A stretch of 52,136 nucleotides of DNA, taken from Chloroflexota bacterium (lineage in GTDB: Bacteria; Chloroflexota; Anaerolineae; Anaerolineales; E44-bin32). Below the pieces are notes generated by a model. The model saw only the letters and a list, made by a program, of their open reading frames with translations. It was not told where the DNA came from and ran no database searches. The stretch lies in the NCBI GenBank assembly GCA_024277995.1, contig JAJRUD010000147.1, positions 1 to 52,136 on the forward strand, read 5' to 3'. This document shows, in pieces, positions 41,893 to 51,996 of this stretch. The translations under genes were made by a program, and so were the position numbers. Numbering within the stretch: the first letter of the stretch is position 1; every line of letters begins with the position of its first letter.

Positions 41893-43650
41893 ATGGATCG
41901 AACCGTACCACGCACGGGCTCGGAAGAGATCGAACTCTACATCCGGACCTACTACTCGCTGCTGCGATCAACGACGGATGTTCAGATCCGGACGCTGGAG
42001 GAAGTGCACGCCAACATGGGTTCGGCGCTGCACCTGCACGCGCGCGGCATCATGCCCGATATGTCCGCTTTCATCTACAGCGGCCTGCGCCTCCCGGCCT
42101 GTGTCGTGCAGGTGGAGCGCGTTATCCTGGGTCAGGGACAGGAAGTCTTTCAGCAGGGCGGCTTTCCCGAGATCAAGAGCTGGCAGCCGGTGTTCGCCAG
42201 AGCCCGCCGCCGGCGCGGCCTTTTCGACGGTACGGACACCCTGGCCCTGTACATCGGCAGCCGCTCCGATATTGACGACGTCCTGCCCCTGCTCACGGCC
42301 TTTCAGATCGAATGGAACAAGCTGCACGTTCTGCTCCAGGGAGAGCAGGTGCGCGCCTTTCTGCGTGAGCCGCTCGACACGGATGAGGGCTTGGCGGTGT
42401 TGGCGCGGGGCATCGGGGTGGAAGCCGAGGACCTGATGCGCCTGCGCAGCGTGTGGGGTGTGTCTTTCTGGCCCATGATGCGGGCCATCGCCGAGCGCAC
42501 CAAGCGTTTCAGGGTGCGCCTGTTGCGCGGCTCGCTCAACGACTACCGGCGGGCGACGCAGTTGTGGTGGGAACACGTGGAAGCCGCTGAGCCCACCCTG
42601 CTCCATCGCCCGGTCTATTTCGTCTCCAGCAACACCCACAGCCTGGCCAATCTCTATACCGGGTTCGCCCTGCGCCACCAGGAGGAGCTGATCCGTTTCC
42701 TGGAGCGCCCCGAGCACGCGGACTTGCTGGCCGAGTGGCAGCAGATCGAAGCCCGCGACGTCCCTTCGAACCGCGAGAACTTCCTTTATTACGTGCTGAA
42801 GAAGTATCTCTCCTCGCCGCACGGGGCCGAACTGGCGGAAAAGCGCAGGCAAGAAGAGCTCGCCTGCGGCGTGCAGCGCGTCGTCAGCGAAGAGAGCTTC
42901 GACGTAGAAACCCAGGTCATCGAGCTGGCCAAGGTGCATCCCGAGTGGGCGGATCGGCGCCTGCGGCGGCTGGAGTTGGAGAGGCTGCGCGAGAGCGACG
43001 CGTTGGTGGTGAACATCGACTACCCGCTGGGCATGGCCGCCTATTTGATCCTCTCCTACGTGGCCACCCGCGTGGGCGAGACGCGCGGCGTGTACATCCT
43101 TGGCAAGGCCGCCACGCTGAACGGCGTCATCGGCGACGTGATGATCCCCTCCGTGGTCCACGACGAGCAGTCCCAGAATACCTACCTCTTTGAGAATTGC
43201 TTCAGCGCGGCGGACGTGAGCAGCGATTTGATCTACGGCACGGTGCTGGACAATCAGAAAGCCGTCAGCGTGCGCGGAACCTTCCTGCAGACGCCGCGCT
43301 ACATGGACGTCTTCTACCGCGAGGGCTACACCGACATCGAGATGGAAGCCGGCCCGTACCTCTCGGCGATCTACGAGATGCACCGACCCAAGCGTCATCC
43401 CCAGGACGAGATCGTCAACCTCTATGGCCTGCCCTTCGACCTGGGGATCCTGCATTACGCTTCCGACACCCCGATGAGCAAAGGAAAGAATCTGGGCGCC
43501 GGAACCCTGTCTTATTTCGGCATGGACCCGACCTACGCCACCAGCCTGGCTATCTGGCGCCGTATCATCAACCTGGAACTCGACCGATTGAAGGGCGAAC
43601 CGGCGCCGCCCGAAGCGCGATCGCCGGGCAGCCGTGTCCGTGAGGAGTGA
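41893..43650 (+). CDS. 585-residue protein of unknown function inside the hydroxylase 3 operon
   Basis: I do not recognise a named family with confidence. The N-terminal 330 residues look all-helical (IELYIRTYYSLLRSTTDVQIRTLEEVHANMGSALH and others). From about residue 365 the sequence resembles the nucleoside phosphorylase pattern: YILGKAATLNGVIGDVMIPSVVHDE, then YGTVLDNQKAVSVRGTFLQ, and YTDIEMEAGPYLSAIYEM, similar to the E-x-ME segment that binds ribose. A phosphorylase-like or purine-binding function would fit the position between the FAD-FeS and Mo subunits of hydroxylase 3. ATG 41893 (GAGG five bases upstream) is preferred over GTG 41887. Confidence 0.7.
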   Translation: MDRTVPRTGSEEIELYIRTYYSLLRSTTDVQIRTLEEVHANMGSALHLHARGIMPDMSAFIYSGLRLPACVVQVERVILGQGQEVFQQGGFPEIKSWQPVFARARRRRGLFDGTDTLALYIGSRSDIDDVLPLLTAFQIEWNKLHVLLQGEQVRAFLREPLDTDEGLAVLARGIGVEAEDLMRLRSVWGVSFWPMMRAIAERTKRFRVRLLRGSLNDYRRATQLWWEHVEAAEPTLLHRPVYFVSSNTHSLANLYTGFALRHQEELIRFLERPEHADLLAEWQQIEARDVPSNRENFLYYVLKKYLSSPHGAELAEKRRQEELACGVQRVVSEESFDVETQVIELAKVHPEWADRRLRRLELERLRESDALVVNIDYPLGMAAYLILSYVATRVGETRGVYILGKAATLNGVIGDVMIPSVVHDEQSQNTYLFENCFSAADVSSDLIYGTVLDNQKAVSVRGTFLQTPRYMDVFYREGYTDIEMEAGPYLSAIYEMHRPKRHPQDEIVNLYGLPFDLGILHYASDTPMSKGKNLGAGTLSYFGMDPTYATSLAIWRRIINLELDRLKGEPAPPEARSPGSRVREE

Positions 43651-43653
43651 GTG

Positions 43654-45882
43654 ATGGCCGTGATTGGAAAATCTATTCGCCGCATCGATGCCCTGGGCAA
43701 GGTGACAGGGGAAACGCTGTTCCCCGGCGACATCAACATGCCCGATCAGGCTCATATGAAGATCTTCTTCGCCGGGCGGCCTGACGCGATCATCCGTAGG
43801 CTGGACATCAGCGCCGCCGAGGCCGTGCCCGGCGTGCTGGCTGTCTTCACGGCCAAGGACGTCCCGGTCAACGAGTACGGCCTGATCATGCCCGATCAGC
43901 CGGTGCTTTGCGGGCCGGGCTCCACCAAGCCCCACGCCGATCGCGTGCGCTTTGTTGGTGATCAAGTGGCGCTGGTGGTGGCCGAGACGGAGGCCATCGC
44001 CGCCGAAGCGCTGAAGCGCATCGTCGTCGATTACCAGGACCTGCCGGTGGTGACGGATCCGCTGCAGGCAATGCAGCCCGATGCGCCGCTGTTGCATCCC
44101 GAAAAGGGGAGCAACGTCTTCGTGCATTACCGCATCCGCAAGGGGGACGTGGAGCAGGGCTTCGAGGCGGCCGACGTGATCGTGGAGAGCGAGTACCGCA
44201 CGCCGTCACAGGAGCACGTCTTCCTGCAGCCCGAGGCGGGCGTGGCCTACATCGACGAGCAGGGGCGCGTCACCGTCCAGGTGGCCGGGCAGTGGACCCA
44301 CGAGGATCGCCAGCAGATCGCCCACGCGCTGGGCCTGCCGGAGGAGCAGATCCGCGTCATCTACCCGGCCATCGGCGGCGCCTTCGGCGGACGCGAGGAT
44401 ATGTCGGTGCAGATCGTGCTCGCGCTCGCCGCGTGGCGCCTGCACCAGCGCGGCATCAAGCGCCCGGTGAAGATCGTCTGGAGCCGTGAGGAGTCCATCA
44501 TCGGCCATCACAAGCGCCATCCCTTCGTCATCCGTGCCCGGTGGGGGGCGCGGCGGGATGGGAAAGTGGTGGCTGCCGAGATGGAAGTGATCCAGGACGG
44601 CGGCGCATACGCCTACACCTCGACCAAGGTGCTGGGCAACGCCACGTTGATGTGCACCGGGCCGTACGAGATCCCCCACGTAAAGGTGGATGCCTACGGC
44701 GTCTACACCAACCACATCCCCGGCGGCGCTTTCCGCGGCTTCGGCGGCCCGCAGGGCGCCTTCGCCGCCGAAGGCCAGATGAACAAGCTGGCTGAGGCGT
44801 TGGGGATGGACTCGGTGGAGATCCGCGCCCGCAACGTGTTGACTGAAGGAGCGCTGCTCTCCGTGGGCACGCCCCTTCCCGAGGGCGTCAGCATCGGCCA
44901 GGTGGTCGAAAGGGCGGCCGAGCAGGCCGGATGGTCCCACACGGCGAAGGGCTGGCGCCGTCCGTCCGCGGAGGCCCTGGGTGAGCCGCCCGAGCCGCAC
45001 CTGAAGCGGGGGGTCGGCTTCGCCTGCGCCTTCAAGAACGTGGGCTTCTCCTTCGGCTTCCCCGAGCAGTCCTGGGCCACCGTGGAGCTGCACGGCGGCG
45101 CCGAGATCGAAGAGGTGGTGGTGCACCACGCCGGCGCCGATTGCGGCCAGGGCGCGCACACGGTCATGGCGCAGATGGCGGCGGAGGCCGTCGGCGTCCC
45201 GCTGGAGAAAGTGCGCCTGGTGGTCTCCGACACGGCCCACACCGACAATTCCGGTTCCACCTCCGCCTCACGCATGACCTTCATGGCCGGCAACGCCATC
45301 CGCGGCGCCGCCAGCCTTGCGCTGAAGAAATGGGAGGCGGAGGAACGGCCGGCCATCGCCACCTTCCAGTATCGCCCGCCGCCCACCACGCCCTATGACC
45401 CCGAAACGGGCAAGTCCGAGCCCAACTTCGCCTACGGCTACGTGGCGCAGGCCGTGACGGTGGAGGTGGATACAGAGACGGGCCACGTGCGCCTGCTGCG
45501 GGTGGTCTGCGCCGACGACGTCGGCAAGGCCATCAACCCGCAGCAGGTGCAGGGGCAGATCGAGGGCGCCGTAGTGCAGGCCGCCGGCTACGTCACCATG
45601 GAAGATTTCCGCCAGCAGGGGGGCTACGTGCAGACCAACCAGCTCTCGACCTACCTCATCCCGACGGTGCTGGACATCCCCGAACGAGTGGAGTCGGTCA
45701 TCGTCGAGCATCCCGACCCTCTCGGACCCTGGGGGGCGCGCGGCATGGGTGAGATGCCCTTCCTGCCGGTGGCGCCGGCGGTGATCGCTGCCGTGCACGA
45801 CGCGCTCGGGATCTGGTTCGACGACTTCCCGTTGACCCCCGAGCGGGTGATACGCGGCCTGAAGGAGGCCGGCCTCCGATGA
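43654..45882 (+). CDS. Molybdenum hydroxylase 3, molybdopterin-binding subunit
   Basis: The 742-residue catalytic subunit starts at ATG 43654 behind GAGGAGT. It keeps [10 protein letters not shown] (cofactor loop, Ala for the usual third Gly), [11 protein letters not shown], and [13 protein letters not shown] with the catalytic Glu. After [17 protein letters not shown] it lacks roughly 40 residues present in hydroxylase 1, jumping to the [10 protein letters not shown] segment. It overlaps yqeB by four bases (ATGA), which ties it to the selenium-linked accessory genes. It is the best candidate for a selenium-dependent hydroxylase here, but substrate and selenium are inferred. Confidence 0.88.
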   Translation: MAVIGKSIRRIDALGKVTGETLFPGDINMPDQAHMKIFFAGRPDAIIRRLDISAAEAVPGVLAVFTAKDVPVNEYGLIMPDQPVLCGPGSTKPHADRVRFVGDQVALVVAETEAIAAEALKRIVVDYQDLPVVTDPLQAMQPDAPLLHPEKGSNVFVHYRIRKGDVEQGFEAADVIVESEYRTPSQEHVFLQPEAGVAYIDEQGRVTVQVAGQWTHEDRQQIAHALGLPEEQIRVIYPAIGGAFGGREDMSVQIVLALAAWRLHQRGIKRPVKIVWSREESIIGHHKRHPFVIRARWGARRDGKVVAAEMEVIQDGGAYAYTSTKVLGNATLMCTGPYEIPHVKVDAYGVYTNHIPGGAFRGFGGPQGAFAAEGQMNKLAEALGMDSVEIRARNVLTEGALLSVGTPLPEGVSIGQVVERAAEQAGWSHTAKGWRRPSAEALGEPPEPHLKRGVGFACAFKNVGFSFGFPEQSWATVELHGGAEIEEVVVHHAGADCGQGAHTVMAQMAAEAVGVPLEKVRLVVSDTAHTDNSGSTSASRMTFMAGNAIRGAASLALKKWEAEERPAIATFQYRPPPTTPYDPETGKSEPNFAYGYVAQAVTVEVDTETGHVRLLRVVCADDVGKAINPQQVQGQIEGAVVQAAGYVTMEDFRQQGGYVQTNQLSTYLIPTVLDIPERVESVIVEHPDPLGPWGARGMGEMPFLPVAPAVIAAVHDALGIWFDDFPLTPERVIRGLKEAGLR

Positions 45883-46700
45883 GCGCACACCCCCCGGTGG
45901 TGATCCTCCGGGGTGGAGGTGACCTGGCCACGGGCTGCGCGCTGCGGCTGCATCGGGCCGGGCTCGCGGTGGTGGTGCTGGAAACCGCCGAACCGCTGGC
46001 GGTGCGCCGGCTGGTATCCCTGGCCGAGGCTGTCTATCAGGGCGAAATCGAGATCGAAGGCATGCGCGGCCGCCGCGTCGCAGACGTGGCGGCCGCGCAT
46101 CGCGCCCTGGAGCAGGGCCTGGTCCCGGTGCTGGTGGACCCGCAGGCCGAGAGCCGCAAGTCCCTGCGCCCGCTGGCGCTGGTGGACGGGCGCATGCGCA
46201 AGGAGCGGCCCGAATTGGGGTTGGAGGCCGCGCCGCTGGTGGTGGGCCTGGGGCCGGGGTTCGTCGCCGGCGAGAACTGCCACGCCGTGGTGGAGACCAA
46301 CCGCGGCCACCATCTGGGGCGGGTCTACTGGCAGGGGGGTGCCGAGCCCGACACCGGCGTGCCCGAGGCCGTGCAGGGCTATGACGTGGACCGCGTGCTG
46401 CGGGCGCCGGCCGATGGTCATATCGAAGCCCAGGTGCCTCTCGGGTCGTTGGTGCGCCAGGGCGAGATCATCGCCACGGTGGGCGGCGCGCCACTGCGTG
46501 CGCCCTTCGACGGAGCCTTGCGCGGCCTGATCCACGACGGGATCCACGTGCAGGCGGGCGTGAAGATCGGCGATCTCGACCCGCGCTGCGAGACCGCCTA
46601 CTGCCGCGAGGTCTCCGACAAAGCCCTGGCCGTGGGCGGAGGCGTGCTGGAGGCCGTGCTTTCCAGGCCCGAGATCCGACGGGCGCTGGCCATGAGCTGA
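45879..46700 (+). CDS. yqeB: YqeB/EF2563-family selenium-dependent molybdenum hydroxylase accessory protein
   Basis: The 273-residue protein begins [38 protein letters not shown], the Rossmann-like start of the YqeB/EF2563 family. [27 protein letters not shown] near residue 120 is its second hallmark, followed by a lipoyl-like C-terminal region. The family occurs almost only with selenium-dependent molybdenum hydroxylases and is thought to act in maturing the selenium-containing cofactor. It overlaps the Mo subunit and is two bases from the yqeC-mocA fusion. Confidence 0.92.
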   Translation: MSAHPPVVILRGGGDLATGCALRLHRAGLAVVVLETAEPLAVRRLVSLAEAVYQGEIEIEGMRGRRVADVAAAHRALEQGLVPVLVDPQAESRKSLRPLALVDGRMRKERPELGLEAAPLVVGLGPGFVAGENCHAVVETNRGHHLGRVYWQGGAEPDTGVPEAVQGYDVDRVLRAPADGHIEAQVPLGSLVRQGEIIATVGGAPLRAPFDGALRGLIHDGIHVQAGVKIGDLDPRCETAYCREVSDKALAVGGGVLEAVLSRPEIRRALAMS

Positions 46701-46702
46701 AG

Positions 46703-48043
46703 ATGCATCTGGCAAAGGCGTTGCGCGTCCTGCCCGGCCGGAGTGTGGCCTTCGTGGGGGCGGGTGGCAAGACCACCGCCATGGCCCGCCTGGCCGGTGA
46801 GCTTTCCCCTCTGGGGCCCGTGATCATGACCACCACGACGCGCATGGCGCGCACGCAGGCCTCTCTGGCGCAGGTGCATCGCGTCGTCCACAGCCCCGCA
46901 GACCTGGCGGGGCTGTCCCAAGAGGCGGGCGAAAAGCGGACGTTGCTCGTCACCGCCCCGGCCGTGCCGGGTGAGCCTAAATGGCAGGGGCTGGACGGGG
47001 CGATGATGGCCGCTTTGCGCCGCGCGGCCGATGAGCTGGGTGCTACCCTGTTGGTGGAAGCCGACGGCGCGCGCGGCCGATCGCTGAAGGCCCCCGCCGA
47101 GCACGAACCCGTCATCCCGCCCTTCGTCGACCTGGTGGTGCCCGTGGCGGCGCTGGACGCCCTGGGGCAGCCGCTGCAGGCAGGCTGCGCCCACCGGCCG
47201 GAGCTCTTGGCGCGGCTGCTTGGCGTTCCCCTCGGGACGCGACTCGAGCCGGAGCACTTCGCCGCCGCGCTGGGACATGTCGAGGGGGGCCTGAAGGGGG
47301 TCCCGCCCAAAGCGGAGGTGCGGATGCTGCTCAACAAGGTCGACGCCGCCCGGCTGGATGCCGGGCGAGCCGTGGCGGCCGGGCTGCTGGGGCGGGCGGA
47401 GCGGGTGCAGGCCGCGGTGCTGGCTTCCGTCGCGAGGGAGGATCCCGTGCGGGAGGTATGGGGGCGCGTGGCGGGCGTGGTGCTGGCGGCGGGCGGATCG
47501 AGCCGCATGGGAAGGCCCAAGCAGTTGTTGACCTGGCGCGGGCGGCCCCTGGTGTGGCATGCCGTGCAGGCGGCGCTCGATGGTGGGCTGGAGCCGGTGG
47601 TGGTGGTCCTGGGTGCGCAGGCGCAGGCGGTGCGCCGGGCGCTGCGTGGTGAGCAGGTGGTCTTCGTGGAGAACCAGGGCTGGTCGCGGGGGCAGAGCAC
47701 CTCCGTGCGCCTGGGCCTGCAGGCCGTGCAGCAGGGAGCGGAGGGCGTGGTCTTCCTGCTGGCGGACATGCCTCTCGTAGACCAGGCGCTGGTCGCCGGG
47801 CTGGTCGGCGAGCACCGCCGCACGCTGGCGCCGCTGGTGGCGCCGCAGGTGCGGGAGCGCTGGGGCAACCCGGTGCTCTTCGACCGGGTGACCTTCACCG
47901 CGCTGCGCGAGCTGGAGGGCGATCGCGGCGGGCGGGCGCTTTTCGAGGACTTCCCCGTACATGGATATCCATGGGACGAGCGCGCGACGGTCGACGTCGA
48001 CACCGAGGCGGACCTGGCGCGCCTGGAGGAGGATTCATGGTAG
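46703..48043 (+). CDS. Fusion of YqeC (selenium hydroxylase accessory) and MocA-like cytidylyltransferase
   Basis: Residues about 1-250 are YqeC: a P-loop VAFVGAGGKTTAMARLAGEL, VIMTTTTRM and LLVEADGARGRSLKAP. From about 255 a MobA/MocA nucleotidyltransferase begins with GVVLAAGGSSRMGRPKQLLTWRG and has FLLADMPLVD as the metal site. The second half should attach CMP (or GMP) to molybdopterin, and the first half is an ATP-binding partner associated with selenium cofactor assembly. The fusion argues that the two steps act on the same intermediate. A separate MocA-like protein overlaps its end by seven bases. Confidence 0.9.
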   Translation: MHLAKALRVLPGRSVAFVGAGGKTTAMARLAGELSPLGPVIMTTTTRMARTQASLAQVHRVVHSPADLAGLSQEAGEKRTLLVTAPAVPGEPKWQGLDGAMMAALRRAADELGATLLVEADGARGRSLKAPAEHEPVIPPFVDLVVPVAALDALGQPLQAGCAHRPELLARLLGVPLGTRLEPEHFAAALGHVEGGLKGVPPKAEVRMLLNKVDAARLDAGRAVAAGLLGRAERVQAAVLASVAREDPVREVWGRVAGVVLAAGGSSRMGRPKQLLTWRGRPLVWHAVQAALDGGLEPVVVVLGAQAQAVRRALRGEQVVFVENQGWSRGQSTSVRLGLQAVQQGAEGVVFLLADMPLVDQALVAGLVGEHRRTLAPLVAPQVRERWGNPVLFDRVTFTALRELEGDRGGRALFEDFPVHGYPWDERATVDVDTEADLARLEEDSW

Positions 48044-48654
48044 GGGCCGTGATCCTGGCCGCCGGAGCGTCGCGGCGCATGGGTCGTCCCAAGATGCCGC
48101 TCCCCTGGCGGGAGGGGCGCACCATCCTGCAGCAGGTGATCCACATTGCGGAGTCCGCCGGCGCGGACCCCATCCTGGTGGTGACGGGGAGCGATCGGGA
48201 GGTAGTGGAGGCGCTGCTGCATGGGACCCGCGCCCGCCCGGTGTTCAACCCGGCTCATCGGCAGGGGGGCATGCTGTCCTCCATCCAGGCCGGGCTGCGC
48301 GCCCTGGAGCGCACCCCGGTGCAGGCGGCGTTCTTGATGCCGGGGGACCTGCCCAAAGTGCGACCGGCCACCGTGCGTACGCTGCTGGACGCGTGGGCTG
48401 AAGAGCCTGCGCGCCTGGTAGTGCCCAGCTTCGCGCACAGAGCGGGGCACCCCGTGGTCATCCCCAGGGAACGATGGCCGGAGATCCTGGCCCTGGGCGC
48501 GGGCGAAACGCTGCGCGACTTCTTCCGACGCCATCGGGGAGAGATCCGATACGTGGTCGTCGAGGACGAGGGGGTGTTGCAGGATCTGGACACACCTGAG
48601 GCGTATCGACGGGCGCTGCAGGAGAAGCCGCAGGCGGATGGGGGCATCACGTAG
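48037..48654 (+). CDS. Second MocA-like molybdopterin nucleotidyltransferase
   Basis: ATG 48037 lies inside the end of the preceding gene. The 205-residue protein has AVILAAGASRRMGRPKMPLPWREG, the nucleotide-binding loop, and FLMPGDLPKVRP as the metal-binding site. It differs clearly from the MocA half of the fusion, so the operon encodes two nucleotidyltransferases. They may use different nucleotides or different cofactor forms, or one may serve the selenium branch. It is the last gene of the hydroxylase block. Confidence 0.9.
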   Translation: MVGAVILAAGASRRMGRPKMPLPWREGRTILQQVIHIAESAGADPILVVTGSDREVVEALLHGTRARPVFNPAHRQGGMLSSIQAGLRALERTPVQAAFLMPGDLPKVRPATVRTLLDAWAEEPARLVVPSFAHRAGHPVVIPRERWPEILALGAGETLRDFFRRHRGEIRYVVVEDEGVLQDLDTPEAYRRALQEKPQADGGIT

Positions 48655-48756
48655 GACGCTCGCTGCATGGGGGCAGTGCCGCCTTCCCGCGGCCTGGGCC
48701 CTGCCGCGGCGCAGCTTCAAGGCCGCGGGAGGTCAGCCAATCGTCCGTGGAGGTTC

Positions 48757-48786
48757 TTGAAGAGCGCATGCCGAATCTGCTATTGT
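48757..48786 (+). promoter_or_regulatory. Promoter for the small coiled-coil gene
   Basis: TTGAAG (48757-48762) and TATTGT (48781-48786) are 18 bases apart, just before AGGAGG and the ATG at 48807. The predicted leader is very short, about 15 bases. Confidence 0.5.
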
Positions 48787-48806
48787 TGAGGCAGAGGAGG
48801 TGCGCC

Positions 48807-49094
48807 ATGACGGATTGGAATGCCATTCTGGAGAACCTGCGGCGTGCCAAAGAAGCCTCCCACCGCTTCCAGGAGGCCGGCCGGGCCCTGGAGGTCAACC
48901 ACAGCCTGGAAGAGATCGAGGTCTTCGCAGAGCGCATGCGCGAACTGCAGAAGGAGCTGGAAGCGCTGCAGAAGCTGTTCTCTGGCGGCAGCCAGACGGT
49001 ATCGGACGAGATTGCCGAGGCCTTCAGTCAGGTCTTCTTCGGGCATCCCGCGCCCTACCGCTCCACGCCGAAGCCGCCCTTCAAGAAGCGCTGA
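48807..49094 (+). CDS. Small helical (coiled-coil) protein of unknown function
   Basis: A strong AGGAGG site precedes ATG 48807. The 95-residue protein is mostly charged helix with heptad-like spacing (ILENLRRAKEASHRFQEAGRALEVNHSLEEIEVFAERMRELQKELEALQKLF) and ends in a basic, proline-rich tail PYRSTPKPPFKKR. No family is recognised. A Rho-independent terminator follows 35 bases after the stop and a promoter lies just upstream, so it is a single-gene unit. Confidence 0.78.
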   Translation: MTDWNAILENLRRAKEASHRFQEAGRALEVNHSLEEIEVFAERMRELQKELEALQKLFSGGSQTVSDEIAEAFSQVFFGHPAPYRSTPKPPFKKR

Positions 49095-49129
49095 GCGCGG
49101 CGGGAGTGCGTGCTCTGCCAGCTTCGCCA

Positions 49130-49156
49130 GGCCCCGGAGACTTTCCGGGGCCTTTT
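49130..49156 (+). terminator. Rho-independent terminator
   Basis: A nine-base-pair stem GGCCCCGGA/TCCGGGGCC with a GACTT loop is followed directly by TTTT. It ends the transcript of the small coiled-coil gene. Confidence 0.88.
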
Positions 49157-49175
49157 GTGCGGGCGCTGAGTGCCG

Positions 49176-49205
49176 TTGTGGGCTTCGACGGCGCGGCTGT
49201 ATACT
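49176..49205 (+). promoter_or_regulatory. Promoter for the response regulator gene
   Basis: TTGTGG (49176-49181) and TATACT (49200-49205) are spaced by 18 bases and lie about 20 bases beyond the preceding terminator. Confidence 0.5.
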
Positions 49206-49228
49206 CGGTGTCCGTTGTGAAGGTGTGG

Positions 49229-49624
49229 ATGGAGGCCATGGGCGGACCAACGGTGATGATCGTCGAGGACGATCCCGGCACGGCGGCGATGTTCGAGCTG
49301 ATGCTGAGCAGGGCGGGCTACCGCACGGTCGTCGTGCACGGCGGTAGCATGGCCATCAACGCCTTGATGCGCGAGAGGCCGGACGTGCTGCTGCTCGACA
49401 TCATGATGCCAGGGGTGTCCGGCCTCGAGATCTGCCGTTACGTGCGCCGCGAGCCCGACTTCATGGATCTGCCGGTCTTGATGGTGACTGCCAAGAGCCT
49501 GCCGGACGACCTCCAGGCCGGCATGGACGCCGGGGCGACTCTCTACCTGGTCAAGCCCGTGTCCAAAAGCCAACTGGTGGAGGCCGTCGAGCAGGTGCTC
49601 AACCCGGGCGGCGGCGCGCGTTGA
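49229..49624 (+). CDS. Stand-alone response regulator receiver protein (CheY-like)
   Basis: The 131-residue protein is a single receiver domain: VMIVEDDPG (acidic pair), VLLLDIMMPGVSG with the phospho-accepting Asp near residue 58, MVTAKS, and YLVKPVSKSQL with the conserved Lys. No output domain follows. It probably signals by protein contact after phosphorylation. ATG 49229 (AAGGTG upstream) or 49238 could be the start. No sensor kinase is adjacent. Confidence 0.88.
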   Translation: MEAMGGPTVMIVEDDPGTAAMFELMLSRAGYRTVVVHGGSMAINALMRERPDVLLLDIMMPGVSGLEICRYVRREPDFMDLPVLMVTAKSLPDDLQAGMDAGATLYLVKPVSKSQLVEAVEQVLNPGGGAR

Positions 49625-49650
49625 CCATGGTTGCGGCATGATGCTATAAT
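49621..49650 (+). promoter_or_regulatory. Strong promoter for aspS
   Basis: TTGACC (49621-49626), an 18-base spacer and a perfect TATAAT (49645-49650) form the best sigma-70-type promoter of the window. It overlaps the response-regulator stop codon. Transcription should begin near 49657, giving a leader of about 155 bases before aspS. Confidence 0.82.
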
Positions 49651-49656
49651 GCGCGG

Positions 49657-49795
49657 CATGGCGCGGTGGACGCTCGACCCAGGTGTGAACGCAGAGAACC
49701 GGCTGGAAACCCGGGCGTCGGGACCGCGCGTCTAGAGACAACAGGCTCGCGCTTATCCGCCGCCCGGGGCCTTTCGGCCGGGCGGCGAGCTTTTT
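49657..49795 (+). promoter_or_regulatory. T-box-like leader with transcription attenuator upstream of aspS
   Basis: The leader contains CGCAGAGAACCGG...CCGGG, resembling the linker and stem III of T-box RNAs. It is followed by TCGGGACCGCG (49718-49728), close to the T-box core UGGNACCGCG. A Rho-independent terminator ends it. GAC codons for aspartate occur at 49669-49671 and 49675-49677 and could be the specifier. Stem I would be unusually short. The expected effect is that uncharged tRNA-Asp prevents termination and permits aspS transcription. This is proposed from motif order and not confirmed. Confidence 0.5.
49758..49795 (+). terminator. Leader terminator (attenuator) before aspS
   Basis: A 10-bp stem CGCCGCCCGG/CCGGGCGGCG with a 10-base loop is followed by AGC and TTTTT. 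It lies between the aspS promoter and the aspS start, so it must be conditionally bypassed. Confidence 0.8.
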
Positions 49796-49812
49796 ATGGC
49801 AGCGGAGGCGGC

Positions 49813-51579
<1,767 letters not shown>

Positions 51580-51984
51580 CTCGGCGCCACCAGCCTTTGG
51601 GGAACCCCTTGTTGGGCCGTCGCTGCTTGGGGGAGCGCCGTCCCGAGGTAGCCCTCGCCATCACGCGCTGGCCGCAGCCCGCCAAGGGGTGGGCTGGCCT
51701 GGGTTCGCTCGCCCGCCGGTACCCGGCGCCGCCCGCCGTACAGGGCCCCAAGGGAGCCGCCGTCCCGCTTGCTGGGCCTTGCTCTCTGGTCTCGGCGTGC
51801 GCGGCGGTGCGGCCCAGCGCGCCTGGACAGGGCGGCGCGGCCAGCGGCCTCGGGGAATCAATTCCCGAAGCGATCTGGGGATACATGCCTGGCGTCGCTC
51901 TGCTGATGTCCCGCCTTGTGCGCTTACCGTTTGTTGCCCACGAATCGGCCCTCGGGTCACATTCCGCGGCCAGCGGAATCGTGG
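51580..51984. other. Gene-free GC-rich spacer
   Basis: About 400 bases after aspS show no credible gene. Open frames here have arginine- and proline-rich random composition and no ribosome-binding sites. The segment contains GC-rich partial inverted repeats and ends in a TTCCGC-GCGGAA palindrome (51962-51977) just before the ncRNA promoter. Confidence 0.5.
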
Positions 51985-51990
51985 TATAAG
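51985..51990 (+). promoter_or_regulatory. Candidate -10 (TATAAG) for the 6S RNA gene
   Basis: TATAAG lies about seven bases before the predicted RNA start. The word TTCCGC at 51962-51967 is at the right 17-base spacing but is a poor -35. Confidence 0.4.
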
Positions 51991-51996
51991 TAAACC

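Noticed and set aside
51597-51989. A gene after aspS
   Set aside because: Composition is random for GC-rich DNA, there is no ribosome-binding site, and overlapping frames on both strands are equally long.
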